Positions 8,883-17,169 of a stretch of DNA of 64,000 nt are shown piece by piece (the stretch's first letter is position 1; each line of letters begins with the position of its first letter). The notes under the pieces were generated by a model, which did no database searches, was not told the DNA's origin, and saw only the letters and a list, made by a program, of their open reading frames with translations. This stretch comes from Lichenicola sp964247735 (GTDB taxonomy: Bacteria > Pseudomonadota > Alphaproteobacteria > Acetobacterales > Acetobacteraceae): positions 37,175 to 101,174 of the forward strand of contig CAXTVS010000007.1 in NCBI GenBank assembly GCA_964247735.1, given 5' to 3'. The position numbers and the translations under genes were made by a program.

Positions 8883-9646
8883 TCCCAGAACTGCCAGACC
8901 GGATAGCGGGCGTCGTAGGAGAAGAAGATCAGCTCCGCCTTGCCGACCAGGTTCTCCAGCGGCACGTAGCCGAGGTCGTCCATGAAGCGGCTGTCGGCGC
9001 TGTCGTCGCGGTTGTCGCCCATGGCGAAGAAGTAGCCCGGCGGCACCACGTATTCGGGGGTGTTGTTCTGCTGGCCCTCGTCGGTCAGGCGCAGGATCTG
9101 GTGCCGGACGTCGGCGTGGCCGCCGCTGCCGGGCAGGGTCTCGGTATAGAGCCGGCCGGCCAGCTCGCGCCGCTGCTCGTCGACTGCGACATAGTCGCCG
9201 TCGTCGGTGCGCGGCACCTGAACACCGTTCACGAACAGCTGGCCGTCGCGCACCTGGATGTGGTCGCCGGGCAAGCCGACGATGCGCTTGATGTAGTCGA
9301 TGGAGGTGTCGCGCGTGTAGCGGAACACCGCGACGTCGCCACGATGCGGCAGGGAGTTCATGATCCGGCCGGAGAACAGGTCCGGCGAGAACGGCAGCGA
9401 GAACCGGGAGAAGCCGTAGGACGGCTTGGACACGAACAGGTAGTCGCCGACCAGCAGGGTCGGGATCATGGAGCCGGAGGGGATGTTGAACGGCTCGAAC
9501 GCGACCGTCCGCACCACCGCCGCGATCAGCAGCGCGTAGACGATCGTCCGCACCGTCTCGCCGAGCCCGGACCGGCTCGCCTCGGACCCCCTGGGCTTGG
9601 CCCTGGTGACCGGATGCGCGGGACGGGTGGTCTTGAACAGGCTCAT
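8834..9646 (-). CDS. lepB: Signal peptidase I
   Basis: Cleaves Sec/Tat signal peptides on the periplasmic face. 270 aa; one N-terminal membrane helix (TIVYALLIAAVVRTVAF), then the catalytic Ser in PSGSMIPTLLVGDYLFV and the general-base Lys in YIKRIVGLPGDH; MGDNRDDSADSR is the conserved box near the C-terminus. The ATG at 9646 gives the normal type I layout; the longer open frame upstream adds non-homologous sequence. It is followed by rnc with a short overlap. Confidence 0.95.
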   Translation of the reverse strand: MSLFKTTRPAHPVTRAKPRGSEASRSGLGETVRTIVYALLIAAVVRTVAFEPFNIPSGSMIPTLLVGDYLFVSKPSYGFSRFSLPFSPDLFSGRIMNSLPHRGDVAVFRYTRDTSIDYIKRIVGLPGDHIQVRDGQLFVNGVQVPRTDDGDYVAVDEQRRELAGRLYTETLPGSGGHADVRHQILRLTDEGQQNNTPEYVVPPGYFFAMGDNRDDSADSRFMDDLGYVPLENLVGKAELIFFSYDARYPVWQFWEWPVEIRWSRLFRWVH

Positions 9647-9782
9647 GGCGGCAGGGTGCGTCCGGATTGAGGCCGGTTCCGGACGGCCGGCGGCAGCCCA
9701 GGAGGCGAGGAAGGGCGTTCGGTGGTGCGGCGGCCGGACAGCCGCGTCCGGGCAGGGATCAAGCCGACGCGGCCGGGTCGTG

Positions 9783-10205
9783 TCAAGCGAGCGCCGGATC
9801 CGCAACCGCCTGGATCATCACCTGCGCGAAGGCATAGGGCGGCTCGTCGGTCATGCTCAGCAGCACCAGCGGCCGGTGGCCGGCCGGCATCAGCCGCTCG
9901 AGCCAACGCAGCGCGCCGCCGGTCAGCTGCAGGGTCGGCTGGCCCGACGGGAGATTCACCACTCCCATGTCGCTGTGGAACACCCCCTGGCTGAAGCCGG
10001 TGCCGAGCGCCTTGGCGCAGGCCTCCTTGGCCGCCCAGCGCTTGGCGAACGTGCCCGCATGCAGCGCCTCCGTCCGCTTCGCCGCCTTTGCCCGCTCGGC
10101 GTCGGTGAAGCACCTTTGGAGGAACCGCTGCCCGTGCCGGGCGATCGCCTGCTCGATCCGCCTGATGTCGCACAGGTCGGACCCGAGCCCGATCACCGTC
10201 GCCAT
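9783..10205 (-). CDS. acpS: Holo-[acyl-carrier-protein] synthase
   Basis: Transfers 4'-phosphopantetheine from CoA to apo-ACP. 140 aa. The Mg-binding N-terminus is VIGLGSDLCDIRRIE and the second motif is FAKRWAAKEACAKALGTG, both conserved. It starts 6 bases after the stop of the (p)ppGpp synthetase gene. pdxJ, which often lies next to acpS in proteobacteria, is not here. Confidence 0.95.
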   Translation of the reverse strand: MATVIGLGSDLCDIRRIEQAIARHGQRFLQRCFTDAERAKAAKRTEALHAGTFAKRWAAKEACAKALGTGFSQGVFHSDMGVVNLPSGQPTLQLTGGALRWLERLMPAGHRPLVLLSMTDEPPYAFAQVMIQAVADPALA

Positions 10206-10211
10206 CCCGGC

Positions 10212-12530
10212 TTACGCCCTGGCGCGTTCGACCTGGGTGATGCCGCCGGCCGAGCGCAGGCCGGCGATCACCGAGGACAGGTGGCGCAGGTCGCGCACCT
10301 CGACGTCCACCAGGATCTCCATGAAGTCGAGCTGGCGGTTGACGATCTTGAGGTTGACCACGCTGGCGTCCTGCCTGGACACCGCGTTGGTCGCCGCCGC
10401 CAGCACCGACGGCTCGTTGGCGGCAATCACGCTGATCCGCCCGACATGGGTCTCGGCCGCCTGGCCGCGGCCGACCTGGTCGTAATCCCAGTCGATATCC
10501 AGGAAGCGCTCCGGGGTGGCGGCGAAGCTTTCCAGCGTCTGGCAGCCGGCGGTGTGCACGGTGATACCCTTGCCGTTGGCGACAATGCCGACGATCCGGT
10601 CGCCCGGCAGCGGGTGGCAGCAGCCGGCGAAGTGCTTGGCGACGCCGGAGCCGAGCCCGACCAGGGACAGGCCGCTGCCGGCGCCGCCGCCTGCCTTGCC
10701 ACCCTGCTCGGTGCGCAGGCTGCCGCGACCCGGCAGGCTCGGCACCATGCGGGGACCGCGCGCGGCCCGGCGCAACTCCGGGTAGGTGGCCTGCACCACC
10801 TCCTTCGGGCCCAGGTTGTTATTGCCGACCGCGACGTAGAGGTCGGTCAGGGTGTTGCACTTGAGCCCCTTGAGTGCCGTCTCCAGCACCTTCTCCGAGC
10901 CGTCGACGCCTTCCTGGCGGAACGCCTTGGCCAGCGCCGCGCGCCCGGCGTCGAGGTGGGTCTCCCGCGCCTGGGCGGCGACGTGGCGGCGGATCCGCGC
11001 GCGCGCCTTGCCGGTGACGACGAAGCGTTCCCAGGCCGGCGATGGGGTACCGCCGCGGGCGGTCATGATCTCGACCTGGTCGCCGTTCTGCAGCTCGTGG
11101 CGCAGCGGCATCAGCCGGCCGTTGACCTTGGCGCCGACGCAGCTGTCGCCGATCTGGCTGTGCACGGCGTAAGCGAAGTCGACCGGGGTGGCGCCGCGCG
11201 GCAGCGGGATCAGCTGCCCCTTCGGACTGAAGCAGAACACCTGGTCCTGGTACAGCTCGAGCTTGGTGTTCTCCAGGAACTCGTCCGGAGCGGCGGAATT
11301 CTCCAGGATCTCCAGCAGGTCCTGCACCCAGCGCAGCCGGCGGGGATGCCCGGGCCCCGCCTCGCCCAGGCCCTTGTAGGACCAGTGCGCGGCGACGCCG
11401 TTCTCGGCCACGTCGTGCATCTCCGGCGTGCGGATCTGCACCTCGATCTTCTGGTTGCGCGGATGGCGCAGGGTCACGCCGGTGTGCAGGCTCTGGTAGC
11501 CGTTGGCCTTGGGCGTGGAGATGTAGTCCTTGAACCGGCCGGCGATGGTCGGATAGGCGCCGTGCACCGCGCCCAGCGCCACGTAGCAGGTCTCGCGGGT
11601 CGGTACCATGACGCGGAACGCCATGATGTCGGACAGCTGCTCGAAGGCGACGTTGCGCTTCTGCATCTTCTCCCAGATGGAGAAGGGCGACTTCTCGCGC
11701 CCCGTGACCTCCGCCTGCGGCACCCCGGCATCGGCACACAGCCGGGCGAGCTCGCGTCGCACCTCCTCGATCACGTCGGCGCCCTGGCCGCGCAGGTAGT
11801 TCAGCCGCGCCCGGATGGTGGCGTTGTGCTCGGGCTCCAGCTCGGCAAAGGACAGGTCCTGCAGCTCGGTCTTGACCTTGTCCATGCCGATGCGTCCGGC
11901 CAGCGGCGCATAGATGTCCATGGTCTCGGATGCGATGCGCTGCCGGCGGTGCTCCTCGCGCACGCAGGACAGGGTACGCATGTTGTGCAGCCGGTCGGCC
12001 AGCTTGACCACCAGCACGCGGATGTCGCGGCTCATCGCCAGCACCAGCTTGCGGAAGTTCTCCGCCTGCTTGGTGCGGTCCGACTGCAGCTCCAGCCGGG
12101 TCAGCTTGGTGACGCCATCCACCAGGGCGGCCACCGTGGGCCCGAACTGCGCCTCCAGCTGCGGCAGCTTCAGCCCGGTATCCTCGACCGTGTCGTGCAG
12201 CAGCCCGGTGCAGATGCTGGCGACGTCGAGCCGGAACCCGGCCAGCATGCCGGCGACGGCGAGCGGGTGGATGATGTAGGGCTCGCCGTTGTCGCGATGC
12301 TGCCCGTCATGGGCCGCGCTCGCGACCGCGAACGCGCGCTCGATCGCGCCGGTGTCGGCCCCGGGATCGTAGGACCGCACCCGGCGGAGGAGGCCGGCGC
12401 AGCTGACCGGCCGGTCGGCTGCGGGCTCGGGAGCTGGCGCCGAGCCCTGCGCCATGACCGGCCCGTCCGGCATCCGGACGGCCGCGTGTCGGCCTGGAGC
12501 GCCGATCCTGTCGTCAGCTCCAGGCCACAT
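10212..12530 (-). CDS. rsh: Bifunctional (p)ppGpp synthetase/hydrolase
   Basis: RelA/SpoT homologue for stringent control; alphaproteobacteria usually have one long bifunctional copy. 772 aa: HD hydrolase domain near the N-terminus with LLHDTVEDTGL, synthetase domain with GYQSLHTGVTL, TGS domain with VYCFSPKG-like VFCFSPKGQLIPLP, and a C-terminal ACT domain. Both catalytic halves keep their motifs, so synthesis and hydrolysis are expected. The start at 12530 is supported by AGGAG five bases before the ATG; a shorter start at 12455 (MAQGSAP) is possible. It begins 8 bases after rpoZ. Confidence 0.95.
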   Translation of the reverse strand: MWPGADDRIGAPGRHAAVRMPDGPVMAQGSAPAPEPAADRPVSCAGLLRRVRSYDPGADTGAIERAFAVASAAHDGQHRDNGEPYIIHPLAVAGMLAGFRLDVASICTGLLHDTVEDTGLKLPQLEAQFGPTVAALVDGVTKLTRLELQSDRTKQAENFRKLVLAMSRDIRVLVVKLADRLHNMRTLSCVREEHRRQRIASETMDIYAPLAGRIGMDKVKTELQDLSFAELEPEHNATIRARLNYLRGQGADVIEEVRRELARLCADAGVPQAEVTGREKSPFSIWEKMQKRNVAFEQLSDIMAFRVMVPTRETCYVALGAVHGAYPTIAGRFKDYISTPKANGYQSLHTGVTLRHPRNQKIEVQIRTPEMHDVAENGVAAHWSYKGLGEAGPGHPRRLRWVQDLLEILENSAAPDEFLENTKLELYQDQVFCFSPKGQLIPLPRGATPVDFAYAVHSQIGDSCVGAKVNGRLMPLRHELQNGDQVEIMTARGGTPSPAWERFVVTGKARARIRRHVAAQARETHLDAGRAALAKAFRQEGVDGSEKVLETALKGLKCNTLTDLYVAVGNNNLGPKEVVQATYPELRRAARGPRMVPSLPGRGSLRTEQGGKAGGGAGSGLSLVGLGSGVAKHFAGCCHPLPGDRIVGIVANGKGITVHTAGCQTLESFAATPERFLDIDWDYDQVGRGQAAETHVGRISVIAANEPSVLAAATNAVSRQDASVVNLKIVNRQLDFMEILVDVEVRDLRHLSSVIAGLRSAGGITQVERARA

Positions 12531-12538
12531 TCCCGCTC

Positions 12539-12937
12539 CTACCGGCGCGTGCGGCCGCCGAGCTCGGCCTCGATCGCGGCCTCGAGCTCCTCCGGCGACA
12601 GCTCGGTGCCCATGGCGCCGGCTTCCTCCTCGGCGGACACGTCCTGCAGGCCGAAAATGTTCTGGTCGGTCGGGATCAGGTCCAGCACCTCCTCGTCGGC
12701 CGGCTCCGGCTCCGGCGCACGGGCCAGCGACTTCACCAGGTCGCCGTGCAGGCGATCGAGGTCTACGGTCTCCTCGGCGATCTCGCGCAGCGCCACCACC
12801 GGGTTCTTGTCGTTGTCGCGGTCGAGCGTCAGCTCCTCGCCGCGACTCAGGTTGCGCGCGCGCTGGGCGGCGAGCAGGACCAGCTCGAAGCGGTTGGGGA
12901 TGCGTTCAACGCAGTCTTCGACGGTGACGCGCGCCAT
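12539..12937 (-). CDS. rpoZ: RNA polymerase omega subunit
   Basis: Assembles RNA polymerase and, in proteobacteria, forms part of a ppGpp site. 132 aa; the N-terminus MARVTVEDCVERIPNRFELV and LLAAQRARNLSRG are diagnostic. The C-terminal half is an acidic extension common in alphaproteobacterial omega subunits. It precedes the (p)ppGpp synthetase gene, a widely conserved pairing. Confidence 0.96.
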   Translation of the reverse strand: MARVTVEDCVERIPNRFELVLLAAQRARNLSRGEELTLDRDNDKNPVVALREIAEETVDLDRLHGDLVKSLARAPEPEPADEEVLDLIPTDQNIFGLQDVSAEEEAGAMGTELSPEELEAAIEAELGGRTRR

Positions 12938-13016
12938 GCGGCCAGCCTCCGTATGTCATCGATGTGGAATAGGTCGAGATAGCGAGCCCCGGCCGTCATA
13001 GCAAGGGCGGCTGCGC

Positions 13017-13547
13017 TCACGGCAGCGGCGAGATTGCCTCCGGCGACAGCTCGGCGTCCGGCAGGGAGGCGATCAGCGCCGCGACGTCCCGGCCGCATCC
13101 GGGATGCACCCAGCCCGGCGCCACGTCGCGCAGCGGCAGCAGCACGAAGGCGCGCCCGTGGGCACGGGGATGCGGCAGCACCGGGTCGGGACCGGTTCGG
13201 AGCAGGCTCCCCCCCTTGCCCATGGCGACGATGTCGAGGTCCAGCGTGCGCGGAGCGTCAGGGACGCTGCGCACCCGGCCGTGTTCCTCCTCGATCGCGG
13301 CCAGGGCTGCCAGCAGCCGCGCCGGGTCGGGCTCCTGCAGCCCAGGCCGCGGATGCAGCCGGACCATCCCGTTCACGTAGTCCGGCTGGGCCGAACGCGG
13401 CACCGGCGCGGAGCGGTACCAGCGCGACACCGTGATCACCGCCAGGCCCGGCAGGCGCCGCAACGCCTCGACCGCCTCGGTGCAGGATTGGTAGGGTATG
13501 CGTCCGTCCGCACCCGACAGGTTGGCGCCCACCGCCACCAGGATCAT
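13017..13547 (-). CDS. folK: 6-hydroxymethyl-7,8-dihydropterin pyrophosphokinase
   Basis: Transfers pyrophosphate from ATP to the pterin in folate synthesis. 176 aa from the ATG at 13547, starting MILVAVGANLSGADGRIPYQ; the family motif RTLDLDIVAMG, which binds Mg-ATP, and PHPRAHGRAFVLLPL are intact. Much longer open frames upstream in the same frame are not homologous. It is divergent from the NYN gene with 78 bases between the starts, and lies upstream of rpoZ on the same strand. Confidence 0.95.
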   Translation of the reverse strand: MILVAVGANLSGADGRIPYQSCTEAVEALRRLPGLAVITVSRWYRSAPVPRSAQPDYVNGMVRLHPRPGLQEPDPARLLAALAAIEEEHGRVRSVPDAPRTLDLDIVAMGKGGSLLRTGPDPVLPHPRAHGRAFVLLPLRDVAPGWVHPGCGRDVAALIASLPDAELSPEAISPLP

Positions 13548-13625
13548 CGCCGGCACCGCGGACGGGGGGAAGACGGCGCACCGAAGCGCCGCGCCCCGGG
13601 GACACAGGGCCAGGAGCACCACATC

Positions 13626-14228
13626 ATGATCTTCCGGCAGGACGAACGCGTTTGTCTGTTCATCGACGGGGCGAACCTTTATTCCGCGTCGCGCAACCTC
13701 GGCTTCGACGTCGACTACCGCAACCTGCTCGGGTACTTCCGCACCCGGTGCAACGTGATCCGCGCCTACTACTATTCCGCCGTGCTCGACAGCGAGGAGT
13801 ACTCCCCGCTCAAGCCGCTCACCGACTGGCTGGCCTATAACGGCTACACCCTGGTGACGAAGGCGGCGCGCGAGTTCACCGACACCAGCGGACGGCGCCG
13901 GATCAAGGGCAACATGGACATCGAGCTGGCGATCGACATGCTCGAGCTGGCCCCCCGCATGGACCACGCCGTGCTGTTCAGCGGCGACGCCGACTTCCGC
14001 CGCCTGGTCGAGGCGGTGCAGCGGCAGGGGGTGAAGGTGTCGGTGGTGTCGTCGCTGCGCACCAGCCCGGTGATGGTCGGCGACGAGCTGAGACGACAGG
14101 CCGACCAGTTCCTGGAGCTGGCGGACATCGCGCCGGAGTTCACCCGGCGGCAGACCGAGCCGCGACACCGGCACGCTCCCCGCGTGGCGGCGGCGGAGGC
14201 GATCAGCGAACCGGACGAGGTGCTCTGA
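13626..14228 (+). CDS. NYN domain protein (LabA/DUF88 family)
   Basis: PIN-like fold putative ribonuclease. 200 aa from the ATG at 13626 (AGGAG 9 bases upstream). Acidic metal-site residues expected for NYN are seen: D in CLFIDGANLY, D in KGNMDIELAIDM, and D-x-D in FSGDADFRRLVE. The segment ending GDELRRQADQFLELADI is typical of the LabA-like group. In bacteria these proteins are usually of unknown role; RNA cleavage is inferred from fold. It is divergent from folK and 82 bases upstream of the uracil-DNA glycosylase. Confidence 0.85.
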   Translation: MIFRQDERVCLFIDGANLYSASRNLGFDVDYRNLLGYFRTRCNVIRAYYYSAVLDSEEYSPLKPLTDWLAYNGYTLVTKAAREFTDTSGRRRIKGNMDIELAIDMLELAPRMDHAVLFSGDADFRRLVEAVQRQGVKVSVVSSLRTSPVMVGDELRRQADQFLELADIAPEFTRRQTEPRHRHAPRVAAAEAISEPDEVL

Positions 14229-14310
14229 CCCCGGGCCCGTCCCGGCGGCGCTGGACCCGACGCGTTCCGGCTGCCAGGAAGGCCGGGACCGGCGGGAACG
14301 GAGCGGAACC

Positions 14311-14982
14311 ATGGCGGCGAGAACCACCGGCGCGCCCGTGCCTCCGGATGCGGCCGAGCCGCCGCGGGATTGTCAGCTCTGCCCCCGCCTCGCGGAGTAC
14401 CGCTCGGCGAACCGGGCGTCTCACCCGGACTGGTGGAACGGCCCGGTGCCGAGCTGGGGCGAGCGCGGGGCCCGGCTTCTGGTGGTCGGGCTAGCGCCGG
14501 GCGTGCGCGGCGCCAACCGCACCGGCCGGCCGTTCACCGGCGACTACGCCGGCGTGCTGCTCTACGAGACGCTGGTCCGGTTCGGCTTCGCCCAGGGTCG
14601 CTACGGCGCCGATCCCGGGGACGGGCTGTCCCTGCCCCGCGCCCGGATCGTCAACGCGGTCCGCTGCGTGCCGCCCGGCAACCTGCCGCTGCCGGCGGAG
14701 GTGCGCACCTGCAACGGCTTCCTCAGGGCTGAGCTCGACGCCATGACCGCCAAGCGCGCGGTGCTGGCGCTGGGGGTGGTGGCGCACAATGCGGTGCTGC
14801 GTGCGCTGGGGCTTCCGGCGTCGCGTCAGCCGTTCAAGCACGGCCAGGTGCTGGTCCTGCCGGATGGACTGCTGCTGGCCGACAGCTACCACGTGTCGCG
14901 CTACAACACGAGCACGCGGCTGCTGACGACGGACATGTTCGAGGCGGTGGTGGGCGGCCTGCGCGACCGCCTCGCAGCGTGA
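14311..14982 (+). CDS. Family 5 uracil-DNA glycosylase (UdgB-like)
   Basis: Excises uracil, and in this family often hypoxanthine, from DNA. 223 aa. Motif A is GLAPGVRGANRTGRPFTG (about 60-77), which lacks the polar catalytic residue of families 1 and 4, and the leucine-loop motif is SYHVSRYNT (about 192-200) with His194. Four cysteines at about 21, 24, 119 and 134 match the iron-sulfur ligands of families 4/5, and the HVSR form favours family 5. Family-5 enzymes are known mainly from high-GC or thermophilic organisms. It has its own start 82 bases after the NYN gene. Confidence 0.88.
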   Translation: MAARTTGAPVPPDAAEPPRDCQLCPRLAEYRSANRASHPDWWNGPVPSWGERGARLLVVGLAPGVRGANRTGRPFTGDYAGVLLYETLVRFGFAQGRYGADPGDGLSLPRARIVNAVRCVPPGNLPLPAEVRTCNGFLRAELDAMTAKRAVLALGVVAHNAVLRALGLPASRQPFKHGQVLVLPDGLLLADSYHVSRYNTSTRLLTTDMFEAVVGGLRDRLAA

Positions 14983-15955
14983 AACGACCGATGGCGGTGT
15001 AACCGGCCCGACGATCGCAAGAGTTCCGGCGGCGCCTCGGGCCGATCGTCCCGGCCGCGCGCCAAACGGCAGCAGGGAAGACGTCAGGATGGGATTCGAG
15101 GGCTGGATCCCCTCCGACGCCGTGCAGGTCGTCGAGCGCGGGTCCGGCCGCATCCCGCGATCCGCAGCCCGTCCCGATCTCGGCCGAAGGCCTGCGATGA
15201 TCGCCCGTTCGTCCGCGCGGGCATCGGGCTGCCGGGCTCGCGGAGCCGATGGACCGGCTCCGCCTTCGTCCGACGCCCGGAGCAGATCCTGCGGCCTTGG
15301 CTGCCCGATCGACACCCCCGGACCGGAACCCGCAAGCGGCACGTCCTGGACTCGCGCCAAGATCCTTCGGAGCGTGATCCGGAACCTTCCAGCCTCCGCT
15401 CGTCACATCACCTTCTTGTGATCTTGGATGCCGTGCAGGGCGTTCGGCCGCAGTCCAAGGTTTGACTGGTTGTTCCATGCGCCGGAACGGTTCTTAACCG
15501 TAACGAAATAGCGGCCTTGGCGACACGCCTCACGCGCCATGCATCCAGCGCAGCAACGAGAAGCCGGCCGCGACGCGCGACATCCGGACCTGGGTCATGG
15601 ACATGTATTTACGACAGCCTGTCATGCGCCGGTCCAGGCAGGACAGTTCATTCTCGATATGACTGGCGTCGCATCGTCCAGGTCATCATACCGGGCCTGA
15701 TCGATCGAATTTGAGGCGGTGTCAGATAGTAGAACACCGCAGGGTTTATCGACAGAGTCGATTTGATACGGCAACGGTTCGGAGCCGGCCATGCCGCCTG
15801 CCTGCTCGATCAGAAGGAGCGTCGCGGTCGTAACGGCTTCACCGAGCTGCGGAGGCCGGTTTCACGAGACTTTAACGATTGTTCTATATCCGGAAGGAAG
15901 GTAGTCCGTTGCGGGTCGTTAACGAATTACCAAGCTGCTTTTCCGGAGTGACATC
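14983..15955. other. 973-base gene-poor region with several small palindromes
   Basis: No gene is supported on either strand; the short open frames have no recognisable product. The second half (15400-15955) is clearly less GC-rich than the rest of the window. It carries adjacent dyads at 15473-15487 (GTTCC-N7-GGAAC) and 15487-15501 (ACGGTT-CTT-AACCGT), and another at 15748-15762 (ATCGAC-AGA-GTCGAT). These could be operator sites for the gene at 15956 or remnants of inserted DNA. No promoter could be fixed with confidence. Confidence 0.5.
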
Positions 15956-16759
15956 ATGCGACAGCTGCTCATCGCGACAACCACGTTTCTTCTTTCCGCA
16001 GCGCCGGCACTGGCGCAGACAGCCGCGCCGATAACCATGAGCGTGAACCTGACCAGCACCAGCTTCCAGGCGGCGTCCACGATCAACGCCGGCATCATCG
16101 GGGCGGGCGTCAACGGGCCAGGCCACGCGCAGGTCGGCCTTGCCGTCAACATGAACAAGGCGAACTGGTGGGACACCAGGGCTGCCGTCGGCGAGGAGGA
16201 TGGTGTCTACTCGACGATCTACCAAGGCGGACAGGGTTCCGACACCTCCGCCTACCTCGGCCAGATCGTCGCGACCGGTCTCGGGTTCGCGAGCGTGATG
16301 GAAGGCACGGTCACGATCCAGCCGCCGATCACCTCGGGGAACGGCGTTGTCGACGCCATGCTCGACGTCCAGGTCGGCGTGATCAATGTCGGCAACCAGA
16401 TCTACGGCTCGAACTACAACCTGGCCCTGAAGCCCAACGGAGCAACCGCAGTCGGCTACAGCCTGAACGGCAGCGGCTGGAACTACCTCGCACAATGGTG
16501 GAACGGCAGCACGGAGGCGTTCCATGTGGACGGCTCGGGCAACGTGAAAGCCGCAGGAGCCGTGCAGGCTGGCGTGGTCACGACAGCAAGTCTTCCGCCC
16601 AACTGCACCGCCGGGCAGCAGCTCTACGCAAGCGATGGTCGGAAGGCCGGCGAAGCGAGCGGGGGAGGATCGGGTGTTCCGGTGATCTGCACCGCGACGC
16701 GCAGGGGCTACCCGACCGCCTGGTTCAGCATGTGGAGCGGCGCGCTGGTTGCGGATTGA
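15956..16759 (+). CDS. Secreted protein with phage-tail-fibre-like C-terminal domain
   Basis: 267 aa. A clear signal peptide (MRQLLIATTTFLLSAAPALA) is followed by Gln, consistent with export. The middle is rich in Gly, Asn, Ser and Thr and likely beta-structured, with GYSLNGSGWNYLAQWWNGST. The C-terminus, LYASDGRKAGEASGGGSGVP ending in SGALVAD, resembles a short module I recall from phage tail-fibre and hypothetical surface proteins of Acetobacteraceae; this is recollection, not a search. GGAG eight bases before the ATG supports the start. No tail or capsid genes are nearby. Function unknown; surface or extracellular is the most that can be said. Confidence 0.65.
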   Translation: MRQLLIATTTFLLSAAPALAQTAAPITMSVNLTSTSFQAASTINAGIIGAGVNGPGHAQVGLAVNMNKANWWDTRAAVGEEDGVYSTIYQGGQGSDTSAYLGQIVATGLGFASVMEGTVTIQPPITSGNGVVDAMLDVQVGVINVGNQIYGSNYNLALKPNGATAVGYSLNGSGWNYLAQWWNGSTEAFHVDGSGNVKAAGAVQAGVVTTASLPPNCTAGQQLYASDGRKAGEASGGGSGVPVICTATRRGYPTAWFSMWSGALVAD

Positions 16760-17169
16760 GCATCCGGCACAAAGCTGCTCGATGGTTGATGGGCGGGAGG
16801 CAGGCGGAGCAAGCGTCCGATCATGAACTTATTGCTCCGCCGCTTCCCGATCACGCCAGGCTACCCTCTGTTCAGAAGGTTTGACAGGACCGAGGCATCC
16901 GATCAGCAGGAACCGGGTGCTTCTCCCGATGTCCATCAGTGTGTTGCAGCTTGTCTGCGTCCGCTGTTGGCCGGGCGGTTCCAGGAGACGCTCCGTCTAC
17001 AGATTCGCCGTGACAACGGGACGACTTGTTCGGGCACGGCGAGATCAAGTGCGAGGCGCACCCCAGGATCGAACTGTCGAAGCAACCAGCCTCCTGCCGA
17101 CACCCGTCGACCATGGCACTTGGACAGACGCACCCTGTTCCTGTTCGTCCTGGCAGGGAAAGGGGTTTC
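16760..17169. other. 410-base convergent intergenic region
   Basis: Between the end of the secreted-protein gene and the end of the catalase-family gene. No gene, hairpin with a T-tract or mobile-element end was recognised. Because of the catalase frameshift, its upstream frame runs on into this region, but that translation has no family resemblance. Confidence 0.45.

Noticed and set aside
9597..13001. A 1134-codon plus-strand open frame antisense to lepB, acpS, rsh and rpoZ.
   Set aside because: It is a shadow of high-GC codon bias; the minus strand carries four well-conserved genes with matching starts and motifs, and the plus translation is low-complexity His/Gln/Arg/Gly with no family resemblance.
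15763..15951. A 62-codon plus-strand frame just before the secreted protein.
   Set aside because: No recognised similarity and no convincing start; likely chance in a gene-poor region.
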